From Hydrogenophaga sp. (GTDB lineage Bacteria > Pseudomonadota > Gammaproteobacteria > Burkholderiales > Burkholderiaceae_C), in NCBI RefSeq assembly GCF_019264445.1, contig NZ_JAHVAB010000055.1, positions 1-57,552 of the forward strand: a stretch of 57,552 nt of DNA, read 5' to 3'. Under the pieces are notes generated by a model, which had not been told where the DNA came from, did no database searches, and saw nothing but the letters and a program-made list of their open reading frames with translations. Positions 18,696 through 27,824 of this stretch are shown piece by piece. The stretch's first letter is position 1. Each line of letters starts with the position of its first letter. The position numbers were made by a program, and so were the translations under genes.

Positions 18696-20132
18696 ATGAA
18701 GATCATGCGCGCCACCAAAATCGTTGCCACCCTGGGTCCTGCATCGAGCGATCCCGACCTGCTCGAGCGGATGATCCGCGCCGGTGTCAACGTGGTCCGG
18801 CTCAATTTCTCCCACGGCACCGCCCAGGACCACATCGACCGCGCCGAGCTGGTGCGCGCGGCCGCCCAGCGCGCCGGCCGCGAGGTCGGCATCATGGCCG
18901 ACCTGCAAGGTCCCAAGATCCGCGTGGGCAAGTTCGCACAGGGCAAGGTGTTCCTGGAACCGGGCATGCCGTTCGTGCTGGATGCCTCGCGCACGGAGCT
19001 GGGCGACATCGAAGGCGTGGGGCTGGACTACAAGGAACTCCCGCGCGACGTGGCCGCCGGCGACACCCTGCTGCTCAACGACGGCCTGATCGTGCTCACC
19101 GTGAACAAGGTGGTGGGCCCGGCGGTGCACACCAGCGTGAAGCTCGGCGGTGAGCTCTCGAACAACAAGGGCATCAACAAGCAGGGCGGCGGCCTGACCG
19201 CGCCCGCGCTCACCGCCAAGGACATGGACGACATCAAGACCGCCATGGGCCTGAAGGCCGACTACGTGGCGGTGAGCTTCCCCAAGAACGCCACCGACAT
19301 GGAGCTGGCGCGCCAGCTCTGCAACGTGGCCGGCGCCGCGCTGGGTCACAAGCCTGCCCTGATTGCCAAGATCGAACGCGCCGAAGCCATTCCCGAACTG
19401 GCCAGCATCCTCAAGGTGTCCGACGGCATCATGGTCGCGCGGGGCGACCTCGCGGTGGAGGTGGGCAACGCCGCGGTGCCGGGGCTGCAGAAGCACATGA
19501 TCCGGCTCGCCCGCGAGATGGACAAGGTGGTGATCACCGCCACGCAGATGATGGAATCGATGATCGTCAACCCGGTGCCCACGCGCGCCGAGGTGAGCGA
19601 CGTGGCCAACGCCGTGCTCGACGGCACCGACGCGGTGATGCTCAGCGCCGAAACCGCCGCCGGCCGCTACCCGCTGGAGACCGTGATGGAGATGGCCAAC
19701 ATCTGCTCGGAGGCCGAGAAGGCGGAGTACCGCGAGCTCTCCGCCGACTTCCAGGGCAAGACCTTCAAGCGCATCGACCAGTCCATTGCCATGGGCGCGC
19801 TGTTCACGGCGCACCACCTGGGCGCCAAGGCCATCGTGGCGCTGACCGATTCGGGCTCCACCGCGCTGTGGATGAGCCGGCACAACGTGCGCATGCCGAT
19901 CTACGCCATGACGCCCAACCTCTCGACGCAGCGCCGCATGACGCTCTACCGCAACGTGCGCCCGCTGCTGATGGACAACAGCACCGACCGCGACTCGGCC
20001 CTGCTCGATGCCGAGGCGCACCTCAAGAAGCGCGGCATCGTGCAGACCGGCGACGTGTACGCCATCACCGTGGGCGAGCCCATGGGACAGCCCGGTGGCA
20101 CCAACACGCTGAAGATCTGCAAGGCGGCCTGA
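18696..20132 (+). CDS. pyk: Pyruvate kinase
   Basis: Converts phosphoenolpyruvate and ADP to pyruvate and ATP, the last step of glycolysis. The 478-residue protein has the expected length for the bacterial enzyme and the signatures TKIVATLGPASSD, VVRLNFSHG, the catalytic lysine in LIAKIERAEAIPEL, the metal-binding MVARGDLAVEVG, and ATQMMESMI. The C-terminal effector domain is present (from about 350 to PGGTNTLKI). The ATG at 18696 follows CGGAGACCCCTTCC; the third codon after it is another ATG (18705) also possible. Class II aldolase is encoded 2.5 kb downstream, so two lower-glycolysis genes sit close together but not in one operon. Confidence 0.97.
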   Translation: MKIMRATKIVATLGPASSDPDLLERMIRAGVNVVRLNFSHGTAQDHIDRAELVRAAAQRAGREVGIMADLQGPKIRVGKFAQGKVFLEPGMPFVLDASRTELGDIEGVGLDYKELPRDVAAGDTLLLNDGLIVLTVNKVVGPAVHTSVKLGGELSNNKGINKQGGGLTAPALTAKDMDDIKTAMGLKADYVAVSFPKNATDMELARQLCNVAGAALGHKPALIAKIERAEAIPELASILKVSDGIMVARGDLAVEVGNAAVPGLQKHMIRLAREMDKVVITATQMMESMIVNPVPTRAEVSDVANAVLDGTDAVMLSAETAAGRYPLETVMEMANICSEAEKAEYRELSADFQGKTFKRIDQSIAMGALFTAHHLGAKAIVALTDSGSTALWMSRHNVRMPIYAMTPNLSTQRRMTLYRNVRPLLMDNSTDRDSALLDAEAHLKKRGIVQTGDVYAITVGEPMGQPGGTNTLKICKAA

Positions 20133-20159
20133 AGCCCTGCACGGGTGTCGCCGCGGTCC

Positions 20160-20927
20160 TCAGTCCAGGCGCAGCGACACACCCGTGACGAACATCGCGT
20201 CACCCTTGCGCAGGGTGCCGCCCGGATCGCTGTCGTAGCGGTAGCTCAAGCCCGCCGAGAGGTTGAGCGACTGCGTCATGGCGACGGTGAGGCCGGTGTC
20301 GAACACGGCGCGGTACTTGCCCGAGTCGCGCAGGTCGGGGTACAGCGCAAACTTCTGGCGCAGGCTCGTCGTCTCGGTGAGCTTGTGGCTGGACTCCTCC
20401 GCCAGCACCAGCTCCAGCCGGCCATAGCGGTCGCGCTGCGCGCCCGCGATGTCGGTGGCGTTGACGTAGCGGTCGTAGGTGTAGCCCAGACCGCCGGACA
20501 CATCGAAATACCCGCGCTCATTGGCCCAGACGTGCCGGCCCACACCGCTGGCCACCGAATAGCGCGCCGAGATGTTGGCCAGCTTGTCGCGCAAGGTTTC
20601 CCCCGAGCCGAAGCCGAACCAGTCGGTGGAGAAGTCGCGGTTGTACTGGGTGCGCAGCGCGTAGCGCTCGGTCGTGTTCACGCCATCGTTGCGCGCGTAG
20701 TCGGCCTTGGCGTTCCAGGTCCATTTGTCGTAGGTGGTCTGGTTCGCGCCCTCGGCCGCGAGGTTCAGCGTGCCGGCGTTGTTGTTGCCGGACGAGACGT
20801 TGGCGCCTGCGGTGAGCAGGTAGCGCCACTGGCCATCGGGTTTGAGCGTGACCTGCGCCTGGGACAGCGCCGGCAAGAGAAGACCAGCGGCAGAGGACAG
20901 CGTCACGATCAGGGTGCGACAGGGCAT
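20160..20927 (-). CDS. DUF481 outer-membrane beta-barrel-like protein
   Basis: A 255-residue exported protein with a Sec signal (ending ALSQAQ). The mature part alternates polar and hydrophobic residues with many aromatic ends of strands (GQWRYLLTAGANVSSGNN, KWTWNAKADYARND, RYALRTQYNRDFSTDWFGFG, SLRQKFALYPDLRDSGKYR) and ends in VTGVSLRLD, the usual DUF481 pattern of a 12- to 16-strand barrel. Members are outer-membrane proteins of unknown function, some salt-induced. Convergent with pyk. Confidence 0.85.
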   Translation of the reverse strand: MPCRTLIVTLSSAAGLLLPALSQAQVTLKPDGQWRYLLTAGANVSSGNNNAGTLNLAAEGANQTTYDKWTWNAKADYARNDGVNTTERYALRTQYNRDFSTDWFGFGSGETLRDKLANISARYSVASGVGRHVWANERGYFDVSGGLGYTYDRYVNATDIAGAQRDRYGRLELVLAEESSHKLTETTSLRQKFALYPDLRDSGKYRAVFDTGLTVAMTQSLNLSAGLSYRYDSDPGGTLRKGDAMFVTGVSLRLD

Positions 20928-21068
20928 GAAAATCCTTTCTTTTTGTGCATCGAAGTGGCGGGTTCACACTGGAGGACTCCCCGTTGCCCCGTCGCAGTTC
21001 CCCGGGTTTTGTGACGATTCGTATCTGCAGCGCCCCCCGCGCTGAATCCAGGCGCAGCGCAACTGCGT

Positions 21069-21983
21069 ATGTCCAAGATGTCCCAGCCGTCCTTCTCTTC
21101 ATCTGCCACCCCGATGTCTCGCCGCCGCCGCTGGCTCGCCGCCCTCGGCCTGCTGCCGCTGCTGCAGGCGTGTTCGCCCCTGCGCCTGATCAACGCCACC
21201 GTCGCCCGCGACACGCACACCGTGCAGCGCGACCTGGCCTACGGCAGCGAACCCCGCCAGCGCGCCGACGTCTACCTGCCCGCCGTCACGGCCAGCCACG
21301 CCCCCATCGCTGTGTTCTTTTATGGCGGCAGCTGGAGCAGCGGCGAGCGGGGCGACTACCGCTTCGTGGGCGAAGCGCTGGCCTCGCGCGGCATCGTCAC
21401 CGTGGTGGCCGACTACCGCCTCAGCCCCGAAGTGCGCTACCCGGTCTTTCTGCAGGACAGCGCGCAAGCGGTGCGCTGGGCGGCCGAGCGCGCAGCTTCG
21501 TTCGGCGCCTCGCGCGAGCGCCTCTTCATCGTGGGCCACAGTGCCGGGGCCTACAACGCGGCGATGCTCGCGCTCGACCCGCGCTGGCTGGCCGGGGTGA
21601 AGCTGTCGCCGCAGCAGCTTGCCGGCTGGGTCGGCCTGGCCGGCCCCTACGACTTCCTGCCCATCGGTATCCCCGAAGTGCAGGTGGCGTTCGAGTGGCC
21701 CAAGACGCCCGCCGACTCCCAACCCCTCTTTCATGCGCAGGCCGGCCATGCCAAGCCGCACCGAACGCTGTTGCTCGCGGCCAGGAGCGACCTGCTCGTG
21801 AACCCGCAACGCAACACCGTGGCGCTCGCGCAGACCTTGCAGCAGCAAGGCGCTGCCGTGGACATGGCGCTGTTCGAGCGCGTGAACCACGCCACCCTGA
21901 TCGGCGCCATGGCCCGCCCACTGCGGGGGCTCGCACCCGTGCTCGAGCGCGTCAGCGGGTTTCTGAACCCGCCATCGGCCTGA
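21069..21983 (+). CDS. Alpha/beta-hydrolase (esterase) lipoprotein
   Basis: A 304-residue serine hydrolase of the BD-FAE/acetyl-esterase type. The signal region contains a lipobox (LLQAC), so the enzyme is probably a lipoprotein. Catalytic features: oxyanion loop VFFYGGSWSSGERG, nucleophile in the GHSAG box, an Asp near LLLAARSDLLVNPQ, and His in FERVNHATLIG. The first ATG gives a 15-residue extension before the basic SRRRRW region; the ATG at 21114 would give a more typical lipoprotein signal. Substrate unknown. Tail-to-tail overlap of 32 bases with the PAP2 gene. Confidence 0.85.
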   Translation: MSKMSQPSFSSSATPMSRRRRWLAALGLLPLLQACSPLRLINATVARDTHTVQRDLAYGSEPRQRADVYLPAVTASHAPIAVFFYGGSWSSGERGDYRFVGEALASRGIVTVVADYRLSPEVRYPVFLQDSAQAVRWAAERAASFGASRERLFIVGHSAGAYNAAMLALDPRWLAGVKLSPQQLAGWVGLAGPYDFLPIGIPEVQVAFEWPKTPADSQPLFHAQAGHAKPHRTLLLAARSDLLVNPQRNTVALAQTLQQQGAAVDMALFERVNHATLIGAMARPLRGLAPVLERVSGFLNPPSA

Positions 21984-22524
21984 GCGCGGGCGCGGCACGT
22001 CGACGACCCACCCAGGCCAGACATTGCCGCGCAGTCACGGCGCTCGCGATGCCCAAGGTCACACCGGCCGCCAAGTCCGAGACGAAATGCAGGCCCAGAA
22101 ACACGCGGCTCCAGGCGATGGCCAGCGCCATCCCGCCCGCCACCACCAGCCACACCCGGGGGTGCCTGGGCGCAAACAGCGCCAGACCCAGGGCCCAGGC
22201 GGCGGCCACGGCCGCATGAAAGCTGGGAAAGCTGGCGCTGGCCGAATGCGCCAGCCACTGCTGCCCCACCCCCAGTTCGAACGGCCGCGCGACATGCACG
22301 GCCTCCCGGATGCCACGCACCGTCAACCAGGCCAGCACCATGGCCAGGCACACGCCCAGCAACTGCCGGCGCGCAGCCGGCCCGAACAGCACCAGCGGCA
22401 CCAGGGCCACGATGGCCAGCGGGGGCAGATCGGTGGACACCCAGCGCCCCAGCGCGAGCAGCCAGCTCGGGGTGTGGGCGGTGGCGTTGAGGGCGAGAAA
22501 GAGCCAGGTGTCGAATGCGGTCAT
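21952..22524 (-). CDS. PAP2-family membrane phosphatase
   Basis: A 190-residue, five- to six-helix membrane protein with the three PAP2 boxes: REAVHVARPFE (variant of KxxxxxxRP, with Arg replacing Lys), PSFHAA (PSGH variant with Phe for Gly) and SRVFLGLHFVSD. Members remove phosphate from undecaprenyl or lipid phosphates on the periplasmic face. The changed first Lys and Gly are tolerated in some members. Start chosen as the ATG giving MTAFDTWLFLALN; the longer frame adds a non-membrane tail. Its 3' end overlaps the esterase gene. Confidence 0.87.
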   Translation of the reverse strand: MTAFDTWLFLALNATAHTPSWLLALGRWVSTDLPPLAIVALVPLVLFGPAARRQLLGVCLAMVLAWLTVRGIREAVHVARPFELGVGQQWLAHSASASFPSFHAAVAAAWALGLALFAPRHPRVWLVVAGGMALAIAWSRVFLGLHFVSDLAAGVTLGIASAVTARQCLAWVGRRRAAPALRPMAGSETR

Positions 22525-22618
22525 AGGCTGCCTTGGGTTGGCAACCAGTCTGGCTCGCACATATGAAGGCCGTGTGAAATGACACGCGCCGCCAGCTTCC
22601 CCGTTGCAAGTCGAAAGT

Positions 22619-22666
22619 TAAAATGCCGGGTTACATCACGGTTACCAACTGATTAAGGGGAATCTC
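22619..22666 (+). promoter_or_regulatory. Likely fba promoter and leader
   Basis: TAAAAT at 22619-22624 is a good -10 box; the leader of about 36 bases ends with TTAAGGGGAATCTC, whose AAGGGG is the ribosome site. The region between it and the PAP2 start is otherwise featureless. Confidence 0.45.
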
Positions 22667-23731
22667 ATGGCGCTCGTTTCCATGCGCGAACTGCTCGACC
22701 ACGCCGCGGCCAACGGCTACGGCATTCCGGCGTTCAACGTCAACAACCTCGAACAGGTGCAGGCCGTGATGGCCGCCGCCGACGAAGTGGGCGCGCCGGT
22801 GATCCTGCAAGCCAGCGCCGGTGCCCGCAAGTACGCGGGTGAGCCCTTCATCAAGCACCTGATCCTGGCGGCCATGGAGGCCTATCCGCACATTCCGCTG
22901 GTGATGCACCAGGACCACGGCACCTCGCCCAAAGTCTGCGAAGGCGCGATCAACCTGGGCTTTGGCTCGGTGATGATGGACGGCTCGCTGATGGAAGACG
23001 GCAAGACGCCCGCTTCCTTTGAATACAACACCGAGGTCACCCGCAAGGTGGTGGAGATGGCGCACAAGGTCGGCGTCACGGTGGAGGGCGAACTCGGTTG
23101 CCTGGGCAACCTGGAAACCGGCGAAGCCGGCGAAGAAGACGGCATTGGCGCCGAAGGCAAGCTGGACCACAGCCAGATGCTGACCGACCCCGAAGAGGCG
23201 GCCCAGTTCGTGAAGGCCACGCAGCTCGACGCGCTGGCCATCGCCATCGGCACCAGCCACGGCGCCTACAAGTTCAGCCGCCCGCCCACCGGGGACATCC
23301 TGGCCATCAGCCGCGTGAAGGAAATCCACAAGCGCATTCCCAACACCCACCTGGTGATGCACGGCTCGTCTTCCGTGCCGGCCGATCTGCTGGCGATCAT
23401 CAACCAGTACGGCGGCAAGATGAAGGAAACCTACGGCGTGCCCGTGAAGGAAATCCAGGAAGCCATCAAGCACGGCGTGCGCAAGATCAACATCGACACC
23501 GACATCCGCCTGGCCATGACCGGCGCCGTGCGCAAGTTCCTGGCCGAAAACCCGGACAAGTTCGATGCCCGCGAATGGCTCAAGCCCGCCCGCGAAGCCG
23601 CCAAGCAGATTTGCAAGCAGCGCTACCTCGAGTTCGGCTGCGAAGGCCAGGGCAGCAAGATCAAGGGCGAGAGCCTGCAGGTGATCGCGGCAAAGTACGC
23701 CAAGGGCGATCTGGCCCAGGTCGTGAACTGA
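22667..23731 (+). CDS. fba: Class II fructose-1,6-bisphosphate aldolase
   Basis: Zinc-dependent aldolase splitting fructose 1,6-bisphosphate into dihydroxyacetone phosphate and glyceraldehyde 3-phosphate, used in glycolysis, gluconeogenesis and, in autotrophs, the Calvin cycle (CbbA type). The 354-residue protein shows the metal ligands in [30 protein letters not shown] and [10 protein letters not shown], and the phosphate-binding [12 protein letters not shown]. Length and sequence fit the longer CbbA-like subgroup common in Betaproteobacteria. A terminator follows 18 bases after the stop. Confidence 0.96.
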   Translation: MALVSMRELLDHAAANGYGIPAFNVNNLEQVQAVMAAADEVGAPVILQASAGARKYAGEPFIKHLILAAMEAYPHIPLVMHQDHGTSPKVCEGAINLGFGSVMMDGSLMEDGKTPASFEYNTEVTRKVVEMAHKVGVTVEGELGCLGNLETGEAGEEDGIGAEGKLDHSQMLTDPEEAAQFVKATQLDALAIAIGTSHGAYKFSRPPTGDILAISRVKEIHKRIPNTHLVMHGSSSVPADLLAIINQYGGKMKETYGVPVKEIQEAIKHGVRKINIDTDIRLAMTGAVRKFLAENPDKFDAREWLKPAREAAKQICKQRYLEFGCEGQGSKIKGESLQVIAAKYAKGDLAQVVN

Positions 23732-23748
23732 GCGCCACCCGCCTCTGC

Positions 23749-23775
23749 CAACGCCACCCTCGCGGTGGCGTTTTT
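23749..23775 (+). terminator. Rho-independent terminator of fba
   Basis: ACGCCACC, loop CTCGC, GGTGGCGT followed by TTTT; starts 18 bases past the fba stop codon. Confidence 0.9.
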
Positions 23776-23787
23776 CATGGGCATCAA

Positions 23788-23885
23788 GATGCGAAGTGCT
23801 TTGCTCCAGAGGCACCGCCGGGCCGGCTTTGCCGGACGGCCAGTGCCGCCCCCTTGAGGGGGTCGCGCGGAGCGCGGCAGGGGTG
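23788..23885. repeat. GC-rich intergenic repeat (two palindromic modules)
   Basis: Contains CCGGGCCGGCTTTGCCGGACGGCC and, 10 bases on, GCCCCCTTGAGGGGGTCGCG followed by GCGGAGCGCGGCAGGGGTG. Both are short interrupted palindromes. The CCCCCTTGAGGGGG module is, as I recall, abundant between genes in Comamonadaceae. It lies directly after the IclR gene's stop codon, and could act as a two-way transcription barrier between fba and that gene. Confidence 0.65.
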
Positions 23886-23886
23886 T

Positions 23887-24714
23887 TCAGTCTTCCCAAC
23901 CCGCCGCCTGAATCGCCGCCACGATCTCGCGCCCCGTGCGCACCAGCGCAGGGCCGAAGTCGTCGTGCAGCAGCGCGCCCTGCAAGCGCGAAGCCGGCCC
24001 GCCGACGGTGAGCGCCAGCGGCTCGCGGCCGTCGCCCAGGTCGATGCCCACGCCAATGGCGGCGATCTCGCTCTCCCACTCGGACTCGGACGTGGCGTAG
24101 CCGAGCTCGGCGCAGTCGGCTTCGGCGCGCCGCAAGCCGGCTTCGCGGGCCGGCCAGCGCGCGGCATCCTGCGCCTGCAGGCGCCGCGCCATCAAGGCCC
24201 GGCTGCCCGCCGGGGCAGCGCACCAGATGGCGCGGCCCATGGCGGTCTCGGCAAACGGCAGGCGCGTGCCCACGTCCAGCCCGAGGATGAGCCGCGCCGT
24301 GCTGCGGCAGTGGGCCACGTACACCACCGAGGTGTCGTGCCGCACACCCAGCGAAATGGCGGCCTGGGTGTGCTCGGCCAGCGTCTCCATGAAAGGCCGG
24401 GCAATGCGCCCCACCTCGAAGTTGGACAGCACGCTGAAGCCCAGCGCCAGCACGGCCGGGCTCAGCGCGTATTCGCCCGTGGCCGCGCGGTGGCGCAGGT
24501 AGCCCAGGCTGGTGAGCGTGAACGTGAGGCGCGACACCGTGGCCTGCGGCAGGCCGGTGCGCCGCGCCAGCTCCTGGTGTGCGAGCCAGCGGTCGGCCGG
24601 GCCAAAGCTGCGCAGCACCGTCAGCCCGCGCGCCAGCGCGGTGACAAAACGGCGGTCTTCCGACGGGTCTGCCTGCACAAGCGGCGTGGAGGCGGTGTGG
24701 CGCTGGCGTCCCAT
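23887..24714 (-). CDS. IclR-family transcriptional regulator
   Basis: A 275-residue regulator. The N-terminal winged helix (about 22-85) has VTALARGLTVLRSFGPADRW and the recognition segment LARRTGLPQATVSRLTFTLTSLGYL; the C-terminal ligand-binding domain (100-270) has VYVAHCRSTARLILGLDVGTRLPFAETAMGRA, typical of IclR sensors of aromatic or organic acids. The ATG at 24714 has AAAAAGGACACGCACC before it. It is read away from the acyl-CoA ligase operon, and three matching palindromes lie between them, so it most likely controls both directions. Confidence 0.93.
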   Translation of the reverse strand: MGRQRHTASTPLVQADPSEDRRFVTALARGLTVLRSFGPADRWLAHQELARRTGLPQATVSRLTFTLTSLGYLRHRAATGEYALSPAVLALGFSVLSNFEVGRIARPFMETLAEHTQAAISLGVRHDTSVVYVAHCRSTARLILGLDVGTRLPFAETAMGRAIWCAAPAGSRALMARRLQAQDAARWPAREAGLRRAEADCAELGYATSESEWESEIAAIGVGIDLGDGREPLALTVGGPASRLQGALLHDDFGPALVRTGREIVAAIQAAGWED

Positions 24715-24728
24715 GGTGCGTGTCCTTT

Positions 24729-24743
24729 TTCTGCAGATCGGAA
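24729..24743. promoter_or_regulatory. Putative IclR operator 1
   Basis: TTCTG-CAGAT-CGGAA, one mismatch from the TTCCG-N5-CGGAA pattern of operators 2 and 3. It lies 15 bases before the regulator's start codon, suited to autorepression, and exactly 42 bases (four helical turns) from operator 2. Confidence 0.5.
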
Positions 24744-24770
24744 TATGGCGAGCCCCATCGGCGACCTGTA

Positions 24771-24785
24771 TTCCGCACATCGGAA
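24771..24785. promoter_or_regulatory. Putative IclR operator 2
   Basis: TTCCG-CACAT-CGGAA, perfect inverted repeat; with the outer A/T pair it becomes ATTCCG-N5-CGGAAT (24770-24786). The shape (15-17 bp palindrome, 5-base centre) fits known IclR-family operators. Confidence 0.65.
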
Positions 24786-24885
24786 TTCTCTGCCCAGACA
24801 CACGGGCAACCGATGCTCGCTTTCCCTGATGAGCATTTACATGCCTCATCGTCGCGCCGTATATTGTGAATGCGATCACATGGTT

Positions 24886-24900
24886 TTCCGCTCAGCGGAA
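24886..24900. promoter_or_regulatory. Putative IclR operator 3
   Basis: TTCCG-CTCAG-CGGAA, perfect inverted repeat with the same 5-base centre, 24 bases before the acyl-CoA ligase start, where bound protein would block transcription of that operon. Confidence 0.65.
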
Positions 24901-24924
24901 TGACCGCCAGCCCACACCAGTCGC

Positions 24925-26616
24925 ATGACGCCCTCCCTTTCGGCCCACTGGCCCCCCGGCCTGCCGCGCCACCTGACGCTGCCGCAGACGCACGTCTTCC
25001 ACAACCTCGAGGTTTCGGCCCGGCGCTACCCCGACAAGCCCTTCATCGTCTTCTACGACACGCCGCTGACCTACGCCGATTTCCTGCGCGAGGCCGAGCA
25101 CATCGCCGGCTACCTGCAGCAGGTGTGCGGCGTCAAGCCGGGCGACCGCGTGCTGCTGTGCATGCAGAACAGCCCGCAGTGGGCGCTGGCGTTCTACGGC
25201 ATCCTGCGCGCCAACGCGGTGGCGGTGCCGGTGAACCCGATGAACCGCGTCGAAGAGCTGCGCCACTGCCTCACCGACAGCGGCGCGCAGGTGGCCTTCG
25301 TGGCCCAGGACCTGTTGCCACAGGTACGCCCGCTGCTCGCACCGGCCGGCGCGGCCGATGGCCTGCGCCATGTGGTGGTGGCCACCTACAGCGACCACCT
25401 CCGCGGCCCGACCGACCTGCGCGTGCCCGAATTCGTGGCCGCGCCACGCATGCCGGTGGCGGGTGAAGGCGTGGTGGCCTGGGCCGACGCCATTGCCGCC
25501 AAACACACGCCCGGACCCGTCATCACCGGCCCGGACGACCTGTGCACCATGCCCTACACCTCGGGCACCACCGGCCTGCCCAAGGGCTGCATGCACACCC
25601 ACCGCAGCGTGATGAGCACGCTGGTGGGCGGTGCGCGCTGGTTCGGCACCTCGCAGGACACGGTGTGCCTGGCCGTGCTGCCGTTCTTTCACGTCACCGG
25701 CCTGGCCGGCAGCCTCAATGGACCCCTGTATGCCGGCGCCACGCTGGTCGTGCTCTCGCGCTGGGACCGCGAAGTCGCCGCCATCTGCATGCAGCGCTAC
25801 CGCGTCACGGTGTGGCAGGCGATCTCCACCATGGTGATCGACTTCCTCGCCCACCCGCAGATCGAACAGGTGGACCTCGCCAGCCTCGCGTGCATTCGCG
25901 GCGGTGGCGCAGCCATGCCCGACGCGGTGGCCGCGCGCCTCAAGGCCCTCACGGGCCTGGACTACATCGAGGGCTACGGCATGTCAGAGACCATGGCTGC
26001 CACCCACATCAACCCGCTGCACCGGCCCAAGGCGCAGTGCCTGGGCATTCCGGTGTTCGATGTGGACGCCCGCGTGGTCGACCCCGACACGCTGGCGGAG
26101 CTCGCGCACGGCGACACCGGCGAGATCGTGGTGCACGGCCCGCAGGTCATGCAGGGCTACTGGCGCAATCCGCAGGCCACGCGCGAGTCTTTCGTCGAGA
26201 TCGACGGCCGGCGCTTCCTGCGCACCGGCGACCTCGGGCACGTGGACGCGGACGGCTACTTCTTCATGACCGACCGCCTCAAACGCATGATCAACGCCAG
26301 CGGCTTCAAGGTGTGGCCAGCCGAGGTGGAGGCGCTCATGTACCACCACCCCGCCATCCAGGAAGCCTGCGTGATCGGCGTGCGCGACCCGCGCCGCGGC
26401 GAAACCGTCAAGGCGCTGGTGGTGCTGCGGCCCGGGCAGCGCGGCCAGGTCAGCGAGCAGGACGTGATCGACTGGGCGCACGGCCACATGGCCGCCTACA
26501 AAAGCCCCCGCATCGTTGAATTCGTGGAGGCGCTGCCCCGCTCGGGCAGTGGCAAGGTGATGTGGCGCGAACTGCAGGAGCAGCAAGCCGCTCGCGATGC
26601 CGCCCACCCTCCCTGA
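24925..26616 (+). CDS. AMP-binding acyl-CoA ligase
   Basis: A 563-residue member of the ANL superfamily that activates a carboxylic acid with ATP and joins it to CoA. Motifs in order: P-loop [11 protein letters not shown] (about 212), EGYGMSET (A5), RFLRTGDLG (A7), the hinge [20 protein letters not shown], and the catalytic lysine in [11 protein letters not shown] near the end. Sequence style is that of medium- or long-chain fatty acid and related ligases; the exact substrate cannot be told. First gene of the unit opposite the IclR gene, followed after 81 bases by a Bug-type solute receptor, suggesting uptake and activation of the same organic acid. Confidence 0.9.
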   Translation: MTPSLSAHWPPGLPRHLTLPQTHVFHNLEVSARRYPDKPFIVFYDTPLTYADFLREAEHIAGYLQQVCGVKPGDRVLLCMQNSPQWALAFYGILRANAVAVPVNPMNRVEELRHCLTDSGAQVAFVAQDLLPQVRPLLAPAGAADGLRHVVVATYSDHLRGPTDLRVPEFVAAPRMPVAGEGVVAWADAIAAKHTPGPVITGPDDLCTMPYTSGTTGLPKGCMHTHRSVMSTLVGGARWFGTSQDTVCLAVLPFFHVTGLAGSLNGPLYAGATLVVLSRWDREVAAICMQRYRVTVWQAISTMVIDFLAHPQIEQVDLASLACIRGGGAAMPDAVAARLKALTGLDYIEGYGMSETMAATHINPLHRPKAQCLGIPVFDVDARVVDPDTLAELAHGDTGEIVVHGPQVMQGYWRNPQATRESFVEIDGRRFLRTGDLGHVDADGYFFMTDRLKRMINASGFKVWPAEVEALMYHHPAIQEACVIGVRDPRRGETVKALVVLRPGQRGQVSEQDVIDWAHGHMAAYKSPRIVEFVEALPRSGSGKVMWRELQEQQAARDAAHPP

Positions 26617-26697
26617 CACCCACAGCACCCGCGCAGCGCCCACCCCCCCGCGCCGCATCCCCCGCCGACCCGGCACCCCCAAGAAGGAGACAACACC

Positions 26698-27696
26698 ATG
26701 AAGAACACGACACCCCCATCGCAGCGCCGGCGAGCCCTGCTGCTGGCGGCCGCCGCTGCCACCGCCGGCGTGGCCCCGTTCAGCGTGGCCCAGGCGCAAG
26801 CCCAGGCCTACCCCAGCCGACCGGTCACGCTCATCATTCCGTGGCCCGCCGGCGGCTCCACCGACCGCCACCTGCGCGCACTGGCCGAGATCGCCAGCAA
26901 ACACCTGGGCCAGCCCATCGTGGTCGAAAACCGCCCGGGCGCCGGCGGCACCCTCGGCCCCAGCACCATGGCGCAAACCGCCAAGCCCGACGGCTACACC
27001 ATCGCCCAGTTCCCGCTCGGCCTGCTGCGCATGCCGCACATGCAGAAGACCAACTGGGACCCGCTGACCGACTTCACCTACATCATCGGCGTCTCGGGCT
27101 ACACCTTCGGCCTCACCGTGAAAGCCGACTCGCCCTACAAGACCTTCAAGGAATACATCGAGGCCGCGCGCAAGCAACCGGGCGCCATCAACTACGGCTC
27201 CACCGGCACCGGCAGCAGCCCGCACCTGCTGATGGAAGAACTGGCCGGCAACGCCAAGGTGCAACTCACCCACGTGCCCTTCAAAGGCAACGCCGACCTG
27301 CAGGCCGCGCTGCTCGGCGGCCACGTGATGGCGCAAAGCGATGCCAGCGGCTGGGACAAATACGTCGACGGCGGCCAGATGCGCCTGCTGGTCACCTTTG
27401 GCGAGCAGCGCACCCAGCGCTGGCCCGAAGTGCCCACCGCGCAGGAGCTCGGCTACAACGTGGTGTCCACCTCGCCCTACGGCCTGGCAGGCCCCAAGGG
27501 CATGGACCCCGCCATCACCAAGGTGCTGCACGACGCCTTCAAGAAAGCCATGGAAGACCCCAAGCACATCGAAGTGCTGGGCCAGCTCAACCAGGCCATG
27601 TGGTACCGCAACGGCGAGGACTACCGCAAGTGGGCCGCCGAGACGTACGCCAAGGACAAGGCCCTCATCGAACGCCTCGGACTGGCGGCGAAGTAA
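26698..27696 (+). CDS. Bug-family (TctC-like) periplasmic solute receptor
   Basis: A 332-residue periplasmic binding protein with a signal peptide that begins with Arg-rich [13 protein letters not shown] (possibly Tat-compatible) and ends AQAQA. Family hallmarks: [69 protein letters not shown] and [13 protein letters not shown]. Bug proteins are vastly expanded in Burkholderiales and usually bind carboxylic acids. No TctA/TctB membrane partners are here, which is usual for orphan Bug genes. AAGAAGGAGACAACACC gives a strong ribosome site. Confidence 0.93.
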   Translation: MKNTTPPSQRRRALLLAAAAATAGVAPFSVAQAQAQAYPSRPVTLIIPWPAGGSTDRHLRALAEIASKHLGQPIVVENRPGAGGTLGPSTMAQTAKPDGYTIAQFPLGLLRMPHMQKTNWDPLTDFTYIIGVSGYTFGLTVKADSPYKTFKEYIEAARKQPGAINYGSTGTGSSPHLLMEELAGNAKVQLTHVPFKGNADLQAALLGGHVMAQSDASGWDKYVDGGQMRLLVTFGEQRTQRWPEVPTAQELGYNVVSTSPYGLAGPKGMDPAITKVLHDAFKKAMEDPKHIEVLGQLNQAMWYRNGEDYRKWAAETYAKDKALIERLGLAAK

Positions 27697-27745
27697 GCGC
27701 AGCGCAGGCGGACCGCGCGTTCGACCCGGGCCGCCGCCAACTTGC

Positions 27746-27751
27746 GATAAT
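27746..27751 (+). promoter_or_regulatory. -10 box-like sequence upstream of purC
   Basis: GATAAT; transcription would begin near 27758, before the hairpin at 27767-27794, so that the hairpin would be in the purC leader. No convincing -35 box is seen. Confidence 0.4.
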
Positions 27752-27766
27752 CGCCCGGAATGGTTC

Positions 27767-27798
27767 AAAGCCCGTTGGCTGTTCAACGGGCTTTTTTC
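27767..27798 (+). terminator. Intrinsic terminator between the Bug gene and purC
   Basis: AAAGCCCGTT, 8-base loop, AACGGGCTTT with a run of T's overlapping and following (TTTTTTCTT). It ends 27 bases before the purC start. It may simply end the Bug transcript, or work as an attenuator in the purC leader. Confidence 0.85.
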
Positions 27799-27824
27799 TT
27801 GTCCCGCTTATCCCCGATCCGACC

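Noticed and set aside
22631..24778. Minus-strand frame of about 715 codons across fba
   Set aside because: Shadow of fba and of the IclR gene in another frame; no domain likeness.
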